DNA of 64,000 nt. Origin: Sesamum alatum (lineage: Eukaryota > Streptophyta > Magnoliopsida > Lamiales > Pedaliaceae). The stretch is taken from the NCBI GenBank assembly GCA_034509735.1, contig JACGWO010000012.1, forward strand, positions 9,980,367-10,044,366, written 5' to 3'. Of this stretch, positions 22,161 to 31,131 are shown in pieces. The notes under the pieces were generated by a model that had not been told where the DNA came from, searched no databases, and saw only the letters and a program-made list of their open reading frames with translations. The first letter of the stretch is position 1. Every line of letters begins with the position of its first letter. The translations under genes and the position numbers were made by a program.

Positions 22161-24152
22161 TGAAAGATTATGTGGATCGTCCCGGGAAAAGCGCGAATGC
22201 GGAAGCGCGGTATAATTAAAAATTAAAACGGAATTTAAACATGCTTTTAAATTAAAAACACGTTTCAAAGGGTGTGCCTTTGAAATTTTCCCGGGCATTC
22301 GGTGTATCTCATGAACGTATAACATAAAATAAATCATGGAGGCCATAGGGTTGAAAATTAAAGAGGGACGAAAATTTAAAACGAGACCTACCCGTTGTCG
22401 TTTTCGTCTTCAACGGCTACACGCGTTGTTCCCCGTTTTGCACCAAGATCCCGTCTTTGAGACCCTCTAATTCGTGACACACGATCCACCCACGTATCTT
22501 GCACGTCGTGCTAGCAACGAACAAGTGTATAATTTTGGAGTGGATAAATCAATAACACATTATCAATTAATGGTATTGATTCATCAAGATTCTAATGTTC
22601 CAAGAACAAAAGAATCAAGAAAAAACTATTTTCTTGAGAGAGAGAGGGGCGGACGAGAGAGATGGGAGAGAGAGAGAAACCGTGTGTGTGTGTTGTGTGT
22701 GTGTGTTGGAGTTTCATCATCATGTAAATTGTAGGATGCTAGGGGTTTATATAGAAGAGGAGTTTAATCCTCTTTAAACTCCTCTTTCAAGAACTCTAAT
22801 TTGATTAGGATTTTGACCTAGTCAAAGTCCTAGTCAAACTAGTGTTTTGACCTAGTCAAAACGATCCTAGCCATCCATCTCTCCCATTAATCTCAACCGT
22901 TGATTTAATTTAATTTAATGGAAATATTTAAAACCTATTTAAATATTTCCAAGAGGCTAAAATAAATATAAATATTATTTAAGCCCATTAAATAAATCCT
23001 TTTGATAAATCTAATTTATCAATTTAATTCCTTCTATCAAATAGAAAGAATTATTTCTCCAAGAAAAATAATGGTCCCGATTAAATCCAATTTAATCATT
23101 CCTTCACTCCAATATTCAATTCCAAATTAAATATTTAATTGTGTGTGATAGTGTGTGACTCTTTAGGTTCACCATTCAGCTAGACTTGGTCGGGTTCCTA
23201 GAACCCGTCCGTTACCATGGGTGGCCATCTAGCAACGGTCCATGGCACTAGAGACTAGGTGAAATATTCAGGATGAACATTTAGGCTCTAACAGTACGCT
23301 TGTCCTTCTGTCTACGGTCTCAACACTTAGAGTCTAAGGCACGGAAAATGCAGGTACCCATTTTGGACCTAAGTGTCGGTCTGTCCACACTAAACGCCGC
23401 GAGGGAACCCTTCCCTTCTGTTCAGTCACTGTGGCCACAGTTTTTAGGGACAAGACCTAGAGCATACATGAGACTCAACTGTCAAAACCTATTGACAGGA
23501 GATAGATCCTTTCTTGGAAACTACTGTCACTTTGTACATCAGAACTGCACTAGACATGGCTTATGACTACCAAATGGAATTCTGGCAATCTCTCACCATA
23601 TCTAAGATACAATCCTGATGTACAGGTAAACTCAGTAATTCCTCAAGTCAAAGGACTTTACCTGTACCGTTGGAACCGGGAATACACGTCATACCTAGCA
23701 GACCATACTCAAGGTCCTCCGTAAGACGGTTCCCGCGAGTCACCTCAGTCAGCTGCGTCCTAGCAGGCTAACCCACTAACACTGCTTAGACGATCCTCGT
23801 CACCCGTCGATGAAACACGACAGCAGATGCTTAGTGCAAGTCTCAAATGGAATCCCGGTACCCATTTTCGGGATTCCTTGACTTGGAGATTTCCGGACTG
23901 ATTCGGGAAGACTGATTGCATGGACCTACCTCCAAGCGTAGTCCCAGTCCCCGAAATCGAATCTCAGTCCGTGGGCTCTGTTTGCGTAGTGAACAGATAT
24001 GGAAAAATAGGTGCAAGTGAACACAAACAAAGTAATGCCAAATGAAAATTCACTTCTTTATTCATTAATGATTTATCAAAACACCTATAATTGTCTAGAC
24101 ATAGGTTACATATACCCGCCAAAATTGGCTTACATGGTCACCTATTCTAACA
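22161..24152 (-). repeat. Cop2 3' LTR (group A, 1992 bp)
   Basis: TG...CA on minus, ending ...ATCCACATAATCTTTCA. It is full-length and very similar to the Cop3 LTRs, with the TTGAC array (about 22800-22862), TATA box (near 22747) and hairpin domain (about 22180-22297). A second copy lies at 41307-43305. Confidence 0.92.
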
Positions 24153-24163
24153 ATCTCCCACTT
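24153..24163 (-). other. Cop2 polypurine tract
   Basis: AAGTGGGAGAT on minus, flush with the LTR and 5 bases from the pol stop codon. Confidence 0.9.
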
Positions 24164-24168
24164 GACCT

Positions 24169-26764
24169 TTAAAGCCAATCACCCATATGCCTAATCCCCA
24201 TTTTCTCAAGATGTTGCGTATGAGCACTTTGCGACATAGGCTTTGTCAGCGGGTCTGCTGTGTTGTCTGCTGAGTTGACTCGGTCCATCCGAACGTCACC
24301 TCTTCCTACCATTTCTCTAAGAAGATGGTAGCGTCTAAGAATGTGTTTGGAACGGTGGTGAGATCTCGGTTCCTTCGATTGCGCTATTGCACCGTTGTTA
24401 TCACAGAAGATGACAACGGGCTCGGCGATGCTAGGCACCACACCCAACTCTTGGATGTAGTTTCTCATCCAAACCGCTTCCTTGGCAGCTTCTGAAGCTG
24501 CTATGTATTCAGCCTCAGTGGTGGAGTCAGCAGTGGTTGCTTGCTTGGAACTTTTCCAAGCCACTACTCCTCCGTTGAGCTTGAATACATACCCCGTTTG
24601 AGACTTGGCATCATCGTCATCAGACTGGAAGCTGGCGTCGCTAAAGCCTTCCAGAATTAGTTTTCCATTGCCATAGACTAAGAACATTTCCTTAGTCCTC
24701 CTTAGGTACTTAAGGATGCCCTTAACTGCATTCCAATGTGCCTCTCCTGTACAGGACTGATATCTGCTAGTCACGCTCAAAGCGTATGCAATGTCAGGCC
24801 TGGTGCAGTGGACCGCATATTGGATGCTACCTACGGCAGAAGCATAGGGGATGACTTTCATCTTTTCAAGTTCCTCATCAGTCTGCGGGGACTGTTTCTT
24901 GGATAACTTGATCCCATGCCTCATAGGAAGGAACCCTCGTTTGGAGTTGTCCATTCGATATCTCTTTAGGACTTTCTCCATATACGAGTTTTGGGTGAGC
25001 CCTAATATCCTTTTAGATCTGTCCCTGACAATCTGGATGCCTAGGATGTAGGATGCTTCACCCAAGTCCTTCATGGAAAACTTGGTTGACAGCCATGCTT
25101 TCGTGTTTCCTAACATTCTGACGTCATTTCCAATGAGCAGAATGTCATCCACGTAAAGCACTAGGAACACTATGGAGCTCCCACTGACCTTCTTGTATAC
25201 ACAAGGGTCGGATTCGTTTTTGATGAAGTCATAACCCCATATTACTTCATCAAATCGAATGTTCCAACTCCGGGAAGCTTGTTTGAGGCCATAGATGGAC
25301 TTCTGGAGACGACAGACCTTCTGTTCTTCTCCAGCGACCGTGAAACCCTCCGGCTGATCCATATAGATCTCTTCTTCAACGAAACCGTTGAGGAAGGCCG
25401 TTTTCACGTCCATCTGCCATATTTCATAGTCATACCATGCTGCTATGGCAAGCAGGATCCGAATGGATTTAGCCATGGCTACTGGCGAGTAGGTATCCTC
25501 AAAATCGACCCCGGGTCGTTGAGTGTATCCCTTAGCTACAAGCCTAGCCTTGAAGGTAGTAACCTCTCCATCAACGCCGAGTTTGCGCTTGTAGACCCAC
25601 TTACAGCCCACTGGCTTAACACCTTTCGGTGGATCTACAAGTCTCCAAACTTGGTTCTCGCTCATGGAGTCCATTTCGGTTTTCATGGCCTCAAGCCATT
25701 TCCCAGAGTCGATGTCTGACATCGCTTCCCCGTATGTCTTAGGATCGTTATCCAGAAGATCGGTCGCACCTAGAAATCCATATCTCACTGGAGGTCTGGA
25801 TTCTCTAGTGGACCTTCGGAGAACGGGAACGTTAGTGGTAACTGTGGGCGCTGACTGTATCGGAGCCGGCGGTTCAGGGGCCGAGGCTGGCCTCCCTTGA
25901 GGTTGTCCTTCATGCCTAGCATGTTGGACTTCTCTAGGTAGGTCAGTCCTCCTAGTGTCTATCCTGAATCCTCTAGGTGAGGTTTCCGCGACTGTTTCTG
26001 ATGGCTGAGTTCCATCACTTGATTCCTCGAGGATCAGCTCATCAGGTTGGATATCCTCCGGGAAGCCTTGCTCCAAGAATACTGCATTCCTTGAAACAAA
26101 TACCTTTTGTTCCAAAGGGTCATAAAAGTAATAACCCGCAGTTTCTTTAGGGTATCCAACGAACCTGCATAGGCTAGACCTGGATTCTTGCTTATCTCCC
26201 ACTAACCTCTTGACGTATGCGGGGCTACCCCACACTTTCAAGTAGTTGTAGGATGCAGGCTTGCCGTGCCATATCTCATATGGCGTTTGGGTCACTACAC
26301 TAGTAGGCGCCAAATTCAATAACTTGGCTGCCGTTTCTAATGCATAACCCCAAAACGATAGGGGCAATTTGGTAAAAACTCATCATGGAACGAACCATGT
26401 CCAACAGGGTTCGGTTCCTCCTTTCAGAGACGCCATTTAACTGTGGTGTTCCGGGAGGTGTCCATTCTGATATTATACCATGTTCCTTTAGATAATCTAG
26501 GAATTCGGCACTAAGGTATTCACCGCCTCGGTCTGACCGTAGGACTTTAATTTTGCAGTTGGTTTGATTCTCCACTTCAAGTCTGAATTCTTTAAACCTC
26601 TCAAGAGCTTCAGACTTGTACCTCATCAGGTAAACATAACCATACCGTGAATGATCATCGGTGAAGGTTATGAAGTAGGAGAACCCACCTCGGGCCTGCG
26701 TCCTTAGTGGTCCACACACGTCTGTATGGACCAAGTCCAACAGACCTGTGGCAAGCCTGCTTTG
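24169..26764 (-). pseudogene. gag-pol: Cop2 pol, 3' part: integrase, RT, RNase H
   Basis: From the Cop3 junction on minus come the integrase core (LVHTDVCGPLRTQARGG, FTDDHSRYGYVYL, DRGGEYLSAEF, GVSERRNRTLLDMV), a frameshift from an extra A near 26373, then one open frame of 732 codons from 26367 to 24169. That frame covers the integrase C-terminal region, RT (YKRKLGVDGEVTTFKARLVAKGY, QMDVKTAFLNGF, YVDDILLIGND) and RNase H (SDASFQSDDDDAKSQTGYVF, TTEAEYIAASEAAKEAVWM, ADPLTKPMSQ). RT and RNase H look intact. The 5' part of the gene is at 37197-38650, so Cop2 cannot express a whole polyprotein. Confidence 0.92.
26760..26764. repeat. Target-site duplication CTTTG, left copy (Cop3)
   Basis: CTTTG directly precedes TGTTAGAATAGG. 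The same five bases follow the 3' LTR at 37197-37201. Confidence 0.96.
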
Positions 26765-27655
26765 TGTTAGAATAGGTGACCATGTAAGCCAATTTTGGCG
26801 GGTATATGTAACCTATGTCTAGACAATTATAGGTGTTTTGATAAATTTTTAATGAATAAAGAAGTGAATTTTCATTTGGCATTACTTTGTTTGTGTTCAC
26901 TTGCACCTATTTTTCCATATCTGTTCACTACGCAAACAGAGCCCACGGACTGAGATTCGATTTCGGGGACTGGGACTACGCTTGGAGGTAGGTCCATGGA
27001 ATCAGTCTTCCCGAATCAGTCCGGAAATCTCCAAGTCAAGGAATCCCGAAAATGGGTACCGGGATTCCATTTGAGACTTGCACTAAGCACCTGCTGTCGT
27101 GTTTCATCGACGGGTGACGAGGGTCGTCTAAGCAGTGTTAGTGGGTTAGCATGCGAGGACGCAGCTGACTGAGGTGACTCGTGGGAACCGTCTTACGGAG
27201 GACCTTGAGTATGGTCTGCAAGGTATGACGAGTATTCCCGGTTCCAACGGTACAGGTCAAGTCCTTTGACTTGAGGAATTACTGAGTTTACCTGTACATC
27301 AGAACTGTATCTTAGATATGGTGAGAGATTGCCAGAATTCTCTTTGGTAGTCATAAGCCATGTCTAGTGCAGTCCTGGTGTGCAAAGTGACAGTAGTTTC
27401 CAAGAAAGGATCTGTCTCCTGTCAATAGGTTTTGACAGTTGAGTCTCATGTATGCTCTAGGTCTTGTCCCTAAAACTGTGGCCACAGTGACTGAACAGAA
27501 GGGAAGGTTTCCCTTGCGGCGTTTAGTGAGGACAGACCGACACTTAGGTCCAAGATGGGTACCTGCGTTATCCGTGCCCTAGACACTAAGTGATGAGACC
27601 GAAGACAGAAGGACAAGCGTACTGTTAGAGCCTAAATGTTCATCCCTGAATATTT

Positions 27656-27708
27656 CACCTAGTCTCTAGTGCCATGGACCGTTGCTAGATGGCCACCCAT
27701 GGTAACGG
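27656..27708 (+). promoter_or_regulatory. LTR block conserved across all groups
   Basis: It runs from CACCTAGTCTCTAGTGCC through two CCATGG palindromes to GGTAACGG. The same ~52 bp occurs with one or two changes in group B (57881-57933) and group D LTRs, whose other sequence has diverged heavily. CCGTT and AACGG arms could pair. Function unknown. Confidence 0.6.
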
Positions 27709-28058
27709 ACGGATTCTAGGAATCCGACCAAGTCTAGCTGAATGGTGAACCTAAAGAGTCACACACTATCCACACACAATTAAATATTTAATTTGGAATT
27801 AAATATTGGAGTGAAGGAATGATTAAATTAGATTTAATCGGGACCTTTATTTTTCTTGGAGAAATAATTCTTTCTATTTGATAGAAGGAATTAAATTGAT
27901 AAATTGGATTTATCAAAGGGATTTATTTAATGGGCTTAAATAATATTTATATTTATTTTAGCCTCTTGGAAATATTTAAATAGGTTTTAAATATTTCCAT
28001 TAAATTAAATTAAATCAACGGTTGAGATTAATGGGAGAGATGGATGGCTAGGATCGTT

Positions 28059-28105
28059 TTGACTAGGTCAAAACATTAGTTTGACTAGGACTTTGACTAG
28101 GTCAA
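28059..28105 (+). promoter_or_regulatory. Palindromic W-box (TTGAC) array in the LTR promoter
   Basis: TTGACTAGGTCAA at 28059-28071 and at 28093-28105, each an inverted TTGAC pair with a 3-bp spacer, flank a single TTGACTAGG at 28081. That gives five TTGAC cores in 47 bp, ending 60 bp before the TATA box. TTGAC is the core of the W-box bound by plant WRKY factors. The array is kept in all group A LTRs here. Confidence 0.7.
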
Positions 28106-28164
28106 AATCCTAATCAAATTAGAGTTCTTAAAAGAGGAGTTTAAAGAGGATTAAACTCCTCTTC

Positions 28165-28172
28165 TATATAAA
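28165..28172 (+). promoter_or_regulatory. Cop3 LTR TATA box
   Basis: TATATAAA, followed about 30 bp later by the region where genomic RNA should start (around 28197). It is repeated at 36602-36609 in the 3' LTR. Confidence 0.75.
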
Positions 28173-28620
28173 CCCCTAGCATCCTACAATTTACATGATG
28201 ATGAAACTCCAACACACACACACAACACACACACACGGTTTCTCTCTCTCTCCCATCTCTCTCGTCCGCCCTCTCTCTCTCTCAAGAAAATAGTTTTCTT
28301 GATTCTTTTGTTCTTGGAACATTAGAATCTTGATGAATCAATACCATTAATTGATAATGTGTTATTGATTCATCCACTCCAAAATTATACACTTGTTCGT
28401 TGCTAGCACGACGTGCAAGATACGTGGGTGGATCGTGTGTCACGAATTAGAGGGTCTCAAAGACGGGATCTTGGTGCAAAACGGGGAACAACGCGTGTAG
28501 CCGTTGAAGACGAAAACGACAACGGGTAGGTCTCGTTTTAAATTTTCGTCCCTCTTTTATTTTCAACCCTATGGCCTCCATGATTTATTTTATGTTATAC
28601 GTTCATGAGATACACCGAAT

Positions 28621-28737
28621 GCCCGGGAAAATTTCAAAGGCACACCCTTTGAAACGTGTTTTTTAATTTAAAAGCATGTTTAAATTCCGTTTTAATTTTT
28701 AATTATACCGCGCTTCCGCATTCGCGCTTTTCCCGGG
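28621..28737 (+). promoter_or_regulatory. LTR-end stem-loop domain (group A version)
   Basis: CCCGGGAAAA (28622-28631) is complementary to TTTTCCCGGG (28728-28737). Inside, TTTCAAAGG (28632-28640) pairs with CCTTTGAAA (28646-28654) around CACAC, and GCGC (28710-28713) pairs with GCGC (28724-28727) around a loop containing TTCCG. The domain ends 20 bases before the LTR end, next to the PBS, so it would be near the 5' end of genomic RNA. Confidence 0.65.
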
Positions 28738-28758
28738 ACGATCCACATAATCTTTCAG

Positions 28759-28770
28759 TGGTATCAGAGC
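28759..28770 (+). other. Cop3 primer binding site
   Basis: TGGTATCAGAGC, complementary to the 3' end of initiator tRNA-Met, one base after the LTR. Confidence 0.95.
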
Positions 28771-28974
28771 CCGGTTCGGTGTATAGGCCTAGGGTTTATG
28801 TGCGTCTTAAGCATGAAACGTGAAATAGCATGTTGTAATTAAATCTTGAATTTCTTGATTCTTGAAGCATGTTATTTTATTGCTTTTAATTCGTGTGAAT
28901 TGCTGAATATTGTTATTTTCTGTTTTTCTTGGGAATCGGGATGGGAATTAATCTGAAAAACGAGAAAACGTCAC

Positions 28975-29610
28975 AGCCGGCCAGCCGGGAAGGCTGGCCG
29001 CGCGCAGCCGAGCGCTGCCGGCAGGGCAGACGCGCGCAGGCATGGGAAGCCTGCGCGCGCGCGCGCTGCCGGCCGCGCAGGGGCAGCGCGCAGCCGGGTT
29101 GGCTGCGCGCGGGCGTGCGCGCATGGAAACGCCTCCAGGCGCGCGCGCGGGCAGACAGAGGTGTCTGCGCGCGCGCGCCCGGCAGGCGCGCCCATGCGCG
29201 CGCGCGCGCAAGGCTGGCGGGCGGAGGAGCCCGCGCGCGGACGGGCACCAGGCGCGCCGCCAGGCGCGCGCGCACGCAGACGGAGGCGTCTGCGCGCGCG
29301 CGCCCGGCAGGCACGCCCAGTGCGCGTCTGCGCGCGCGCTCTGCGCACGACGCAGGGACGCGGCCGGTGGCCAGCAGGCCAGCGCGCGCGCACAGGCAAA
29401 GGAGCCTGCGCGCGCGTCGGCCTGCCGATGCGCCAGGCCGCGCAGACTGATGCCGGCCAGGCGCGCGCGCACACAGGCAGGGGCCTGCGCGCGCGCGCCC
29501 GGCAAGGCGGTGCCTGCGCGCGCGCAGAGGCGGCAGGCAGGGCCTGCTGCCCTGCGCGCCTGGCGGCCGACTGCTGCAGGCGGCGGCGGCCGGTGGCTCC
29601 TTGGCTAGGG
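28975..29610 (+). ncRNA. GC-rich serial hairpin tract in the leader
   Basis: Perfect stems with purine loops: GGCCAGCC/GGCTGGCC around GGGAA (28979-28999); GCGCGCAGGC/GCCTGCGCGC around ATGGGAA (29032-29058); GCAGACA/TGTCTGC around GAGG (29151-29168); GCAGACG/CGTCTGC around GAGG (29276-29293); CAGGC/GCCTG around AAAGGA (29393-29408) extended by CGCG runs; CAGGC/GCCTG around AGGG (29474-29487). It is not an independent gene but a structured part of genomic RNA. Open frames across it on both strands reflect GC content. Confidence 0.6.
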
Positions 29611-30660
29611 TTTTGAAACCCTAGTGTAATTTTATTTTTAAATTTATTTTCAGTTTTAATTTTGAATTAATTCTGAAAAATTCGTTTTTTGGGTTCAATT
29701 TTTCCTAAATTCCTAAAGACATTATTTTAGGAGTAAAATAAATGGATTTGGAATCCCGGGGTTATTTTACTTAAAATAATGAGGAAAGGTTTTCCTAAAA
29801 CGAAAAATTTTACATTGCCAATATCTATATTTTATTTTCACACGTTACGCACATGTTCATTTATTTTCATCTTGGATTGATGTGATTGGAAATCATGTGT
29901 TGTTGGAATATTATGATTATGTGATTGGATCATGTAATTATGTGTGTTGGATGGAAATGGATGATCACGAGCCCTAGACCGAATGTATGGTTTAATTTAC
30001 TGTTGGGCCTGTGTGCCTCTTTAACTGCTTTCTCCTTCTCTCTTTCTAGTGCCTTGGAATAATAAGGCTTTCTACCTCCCTCCTTATGTACTCCCCCGGG
30101 GTTTCGCTGGGGTTTCTAATTTTTTTATATGTAATGAGAGTAGACTAGGAGTGAGGTTTCCATTTTTTGTAATTGGTGGAGAAGAAGGAAGGACCACATG
30201 GAGAGCCCAGACCGGAGGTCCCTTGGCGTTTTCCATGAAGTGAAGAAAGAGAAAAAGAGACCAAGGCCCATCAGAATGATGATTGGGTTACTATTATTGT
30301 AATAGTATAGGACCAACCCTAGATTGACCATAGATCCACTGCGGGCTCAGTGGATCGCATAGGATTCGGGCTTGTGATCATCCAACAGGGGCGTGCTAGG
30401 CTTTAATTTTGCATGTGGTTATTGTGATGGATGAATGGGTTTTATTTATCATGTATAACTGCTATGGATGAATTTCATTTATGCATTTTTGGATGAATGT
30501 ATGGATATATTATGAGATCTCGGTCATTCACTACTCTCACATTGGTTGGACCAATGTTAAAATATTAGACCCTAGATAAAGTGGACATGAACTCTAGGAG
30601 TTCGTCCATGCCTTCCAATCCGTGGCATAGTGAGGAAGCTGTCTTAGGTCAATAGCGTGG

Positions 30661-30754
30661 TCTCACGAGTCGTGGCACGTTATTGTACTTAAAAGAAGCT
30701 GCACTATGTCATGAACGAAAAATGGGCTGCTGCTACCTGTCTCACGAGTCGTGG
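30661..30754 (+). promoter_or_regulatory. Twin palindrome TCTCACGAGTCGTGG in the Cop3 leader
   Basis: The 15-mer occurs at 30661-30675 and 30740-30754. Its core CACGAGTCGTG is a perfect inverted repeat around one base. The same pair recurs in Cop1, Cop2, Cop4, Cop5 and Cop7. Confidence 0.65.
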
Positions 30755-31016
30755 GGGTACTAGTGGGTCCATGGCTCGGTCGATTGGGTCGGGTCTAACG
30801 CCTAATTAGCATGATTCGCTTGGAGTCCTCGGGATCATGCAAAAGGGTGAGGCAATAATCTTCGGAATCTCGTGGAACGAGAATGGTATGGAATACCTCC
30901 CACAGGATCTTTTCCATGCGAATCGTAAAAGCGGGGTATGGGAAAAATCGCTGTGGATCCCAAGCCCACTAGGAAAGGATTTCCCGAAAACTACGTTTGA
31001 GAGTACCGTGTTTTCG

Positions 31017-31024
31017 TATAAATA
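31017..31024 (+). promoter_or_regulatory. Internal TATA box upstream of Cop3 gag
   Basis: TATAAATA, 115 bases before the gag ATG, within a block (TTTCCCGAAAA ... GTGGGAGG) conserved between groups A and B. Initiation about 30 bp downstream would give an mRNA with a leader of roughly 85 nt instead of about 2.9 kb. Confidence 0.55.
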
Positions 31025-31131
31025 GTGGGAGGATTAAATGACTAAAGACCAAGCATTTAATTATTTTTTATCAAACCACCGTCTTTACTTTCTGCTGATC
31101 GCGCGTTGTTTTTCAACATGTAGATTTTAAA

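Larger units (their letters stand above)
21262..25455. repeat. 4.2-kb direct segmental duplication, left copy
   Basis: This is nearly identical to 40408-44608 (offset 19146 growing to 19153 through single-base indels). It spans the end of Cop4 pol, the whole Cop2 3' LTR and PPT, and the 3' half of Cop2 pol up to RT. Most differences are one-base changes in homopolymers. Confidence 0.92.
26765..28757 (+). repeat. Cop3 5' LTR (group A, 1993 bp)
   Basis: It begins TGTTAGAATAGGTGACC and ends ATAATCTTTCA. Internal landmarks are ACTGTGGCCACAGT (27475-27488), the conserved block with two CCATGG sites (27656-27708), the TTGAC array (28059-28105), the TATA box (28165-28172), AC and TC dinucleotide runs (about 28210-28285), and the terminal stem-loop domain (28621-28737). 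There is no coding sequence. Confidence 0.95.
28771..31131 (+). other. Cop3 5' leader
   Basis: 2.4 kb without a credible gene. It has an AU-rich start, a GC-rich hairpin tract (28975-29610), a conserved AU-rich middle with short polypyrimidine stretches (about 30030-30050), the twin palindrome (30661-30675 and 30740-30754), then a conserved core with the internal TATA box (31017-31024) shortly before gag. Many ATGs precede gag, so a ribosome scanning from the LTR start site would be unlikely to reach it. Confidence 0.85.

Noticed and set aside
21588..22346. ORF joining pol to upstream MASMIYFMLYVHEI... (also 40734-41492)
   Set aside because: The N-terminal part is LTR sequence inserted in pol at 22161; a chance fusion, copied with the duplication.
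28759..28770. tRNA gene at PBS sites
   Set aside because: Only the 12 bases complementary to the tRNA 3' end are present, with no cloverleaf.
30030..30060. Possible leader intron acceptor (polypyrimidine then CTAG)
   Set aside because: The AG is lost in Cop5 (near 51040) and the motif differs in Cop7; no consistent donor was found.
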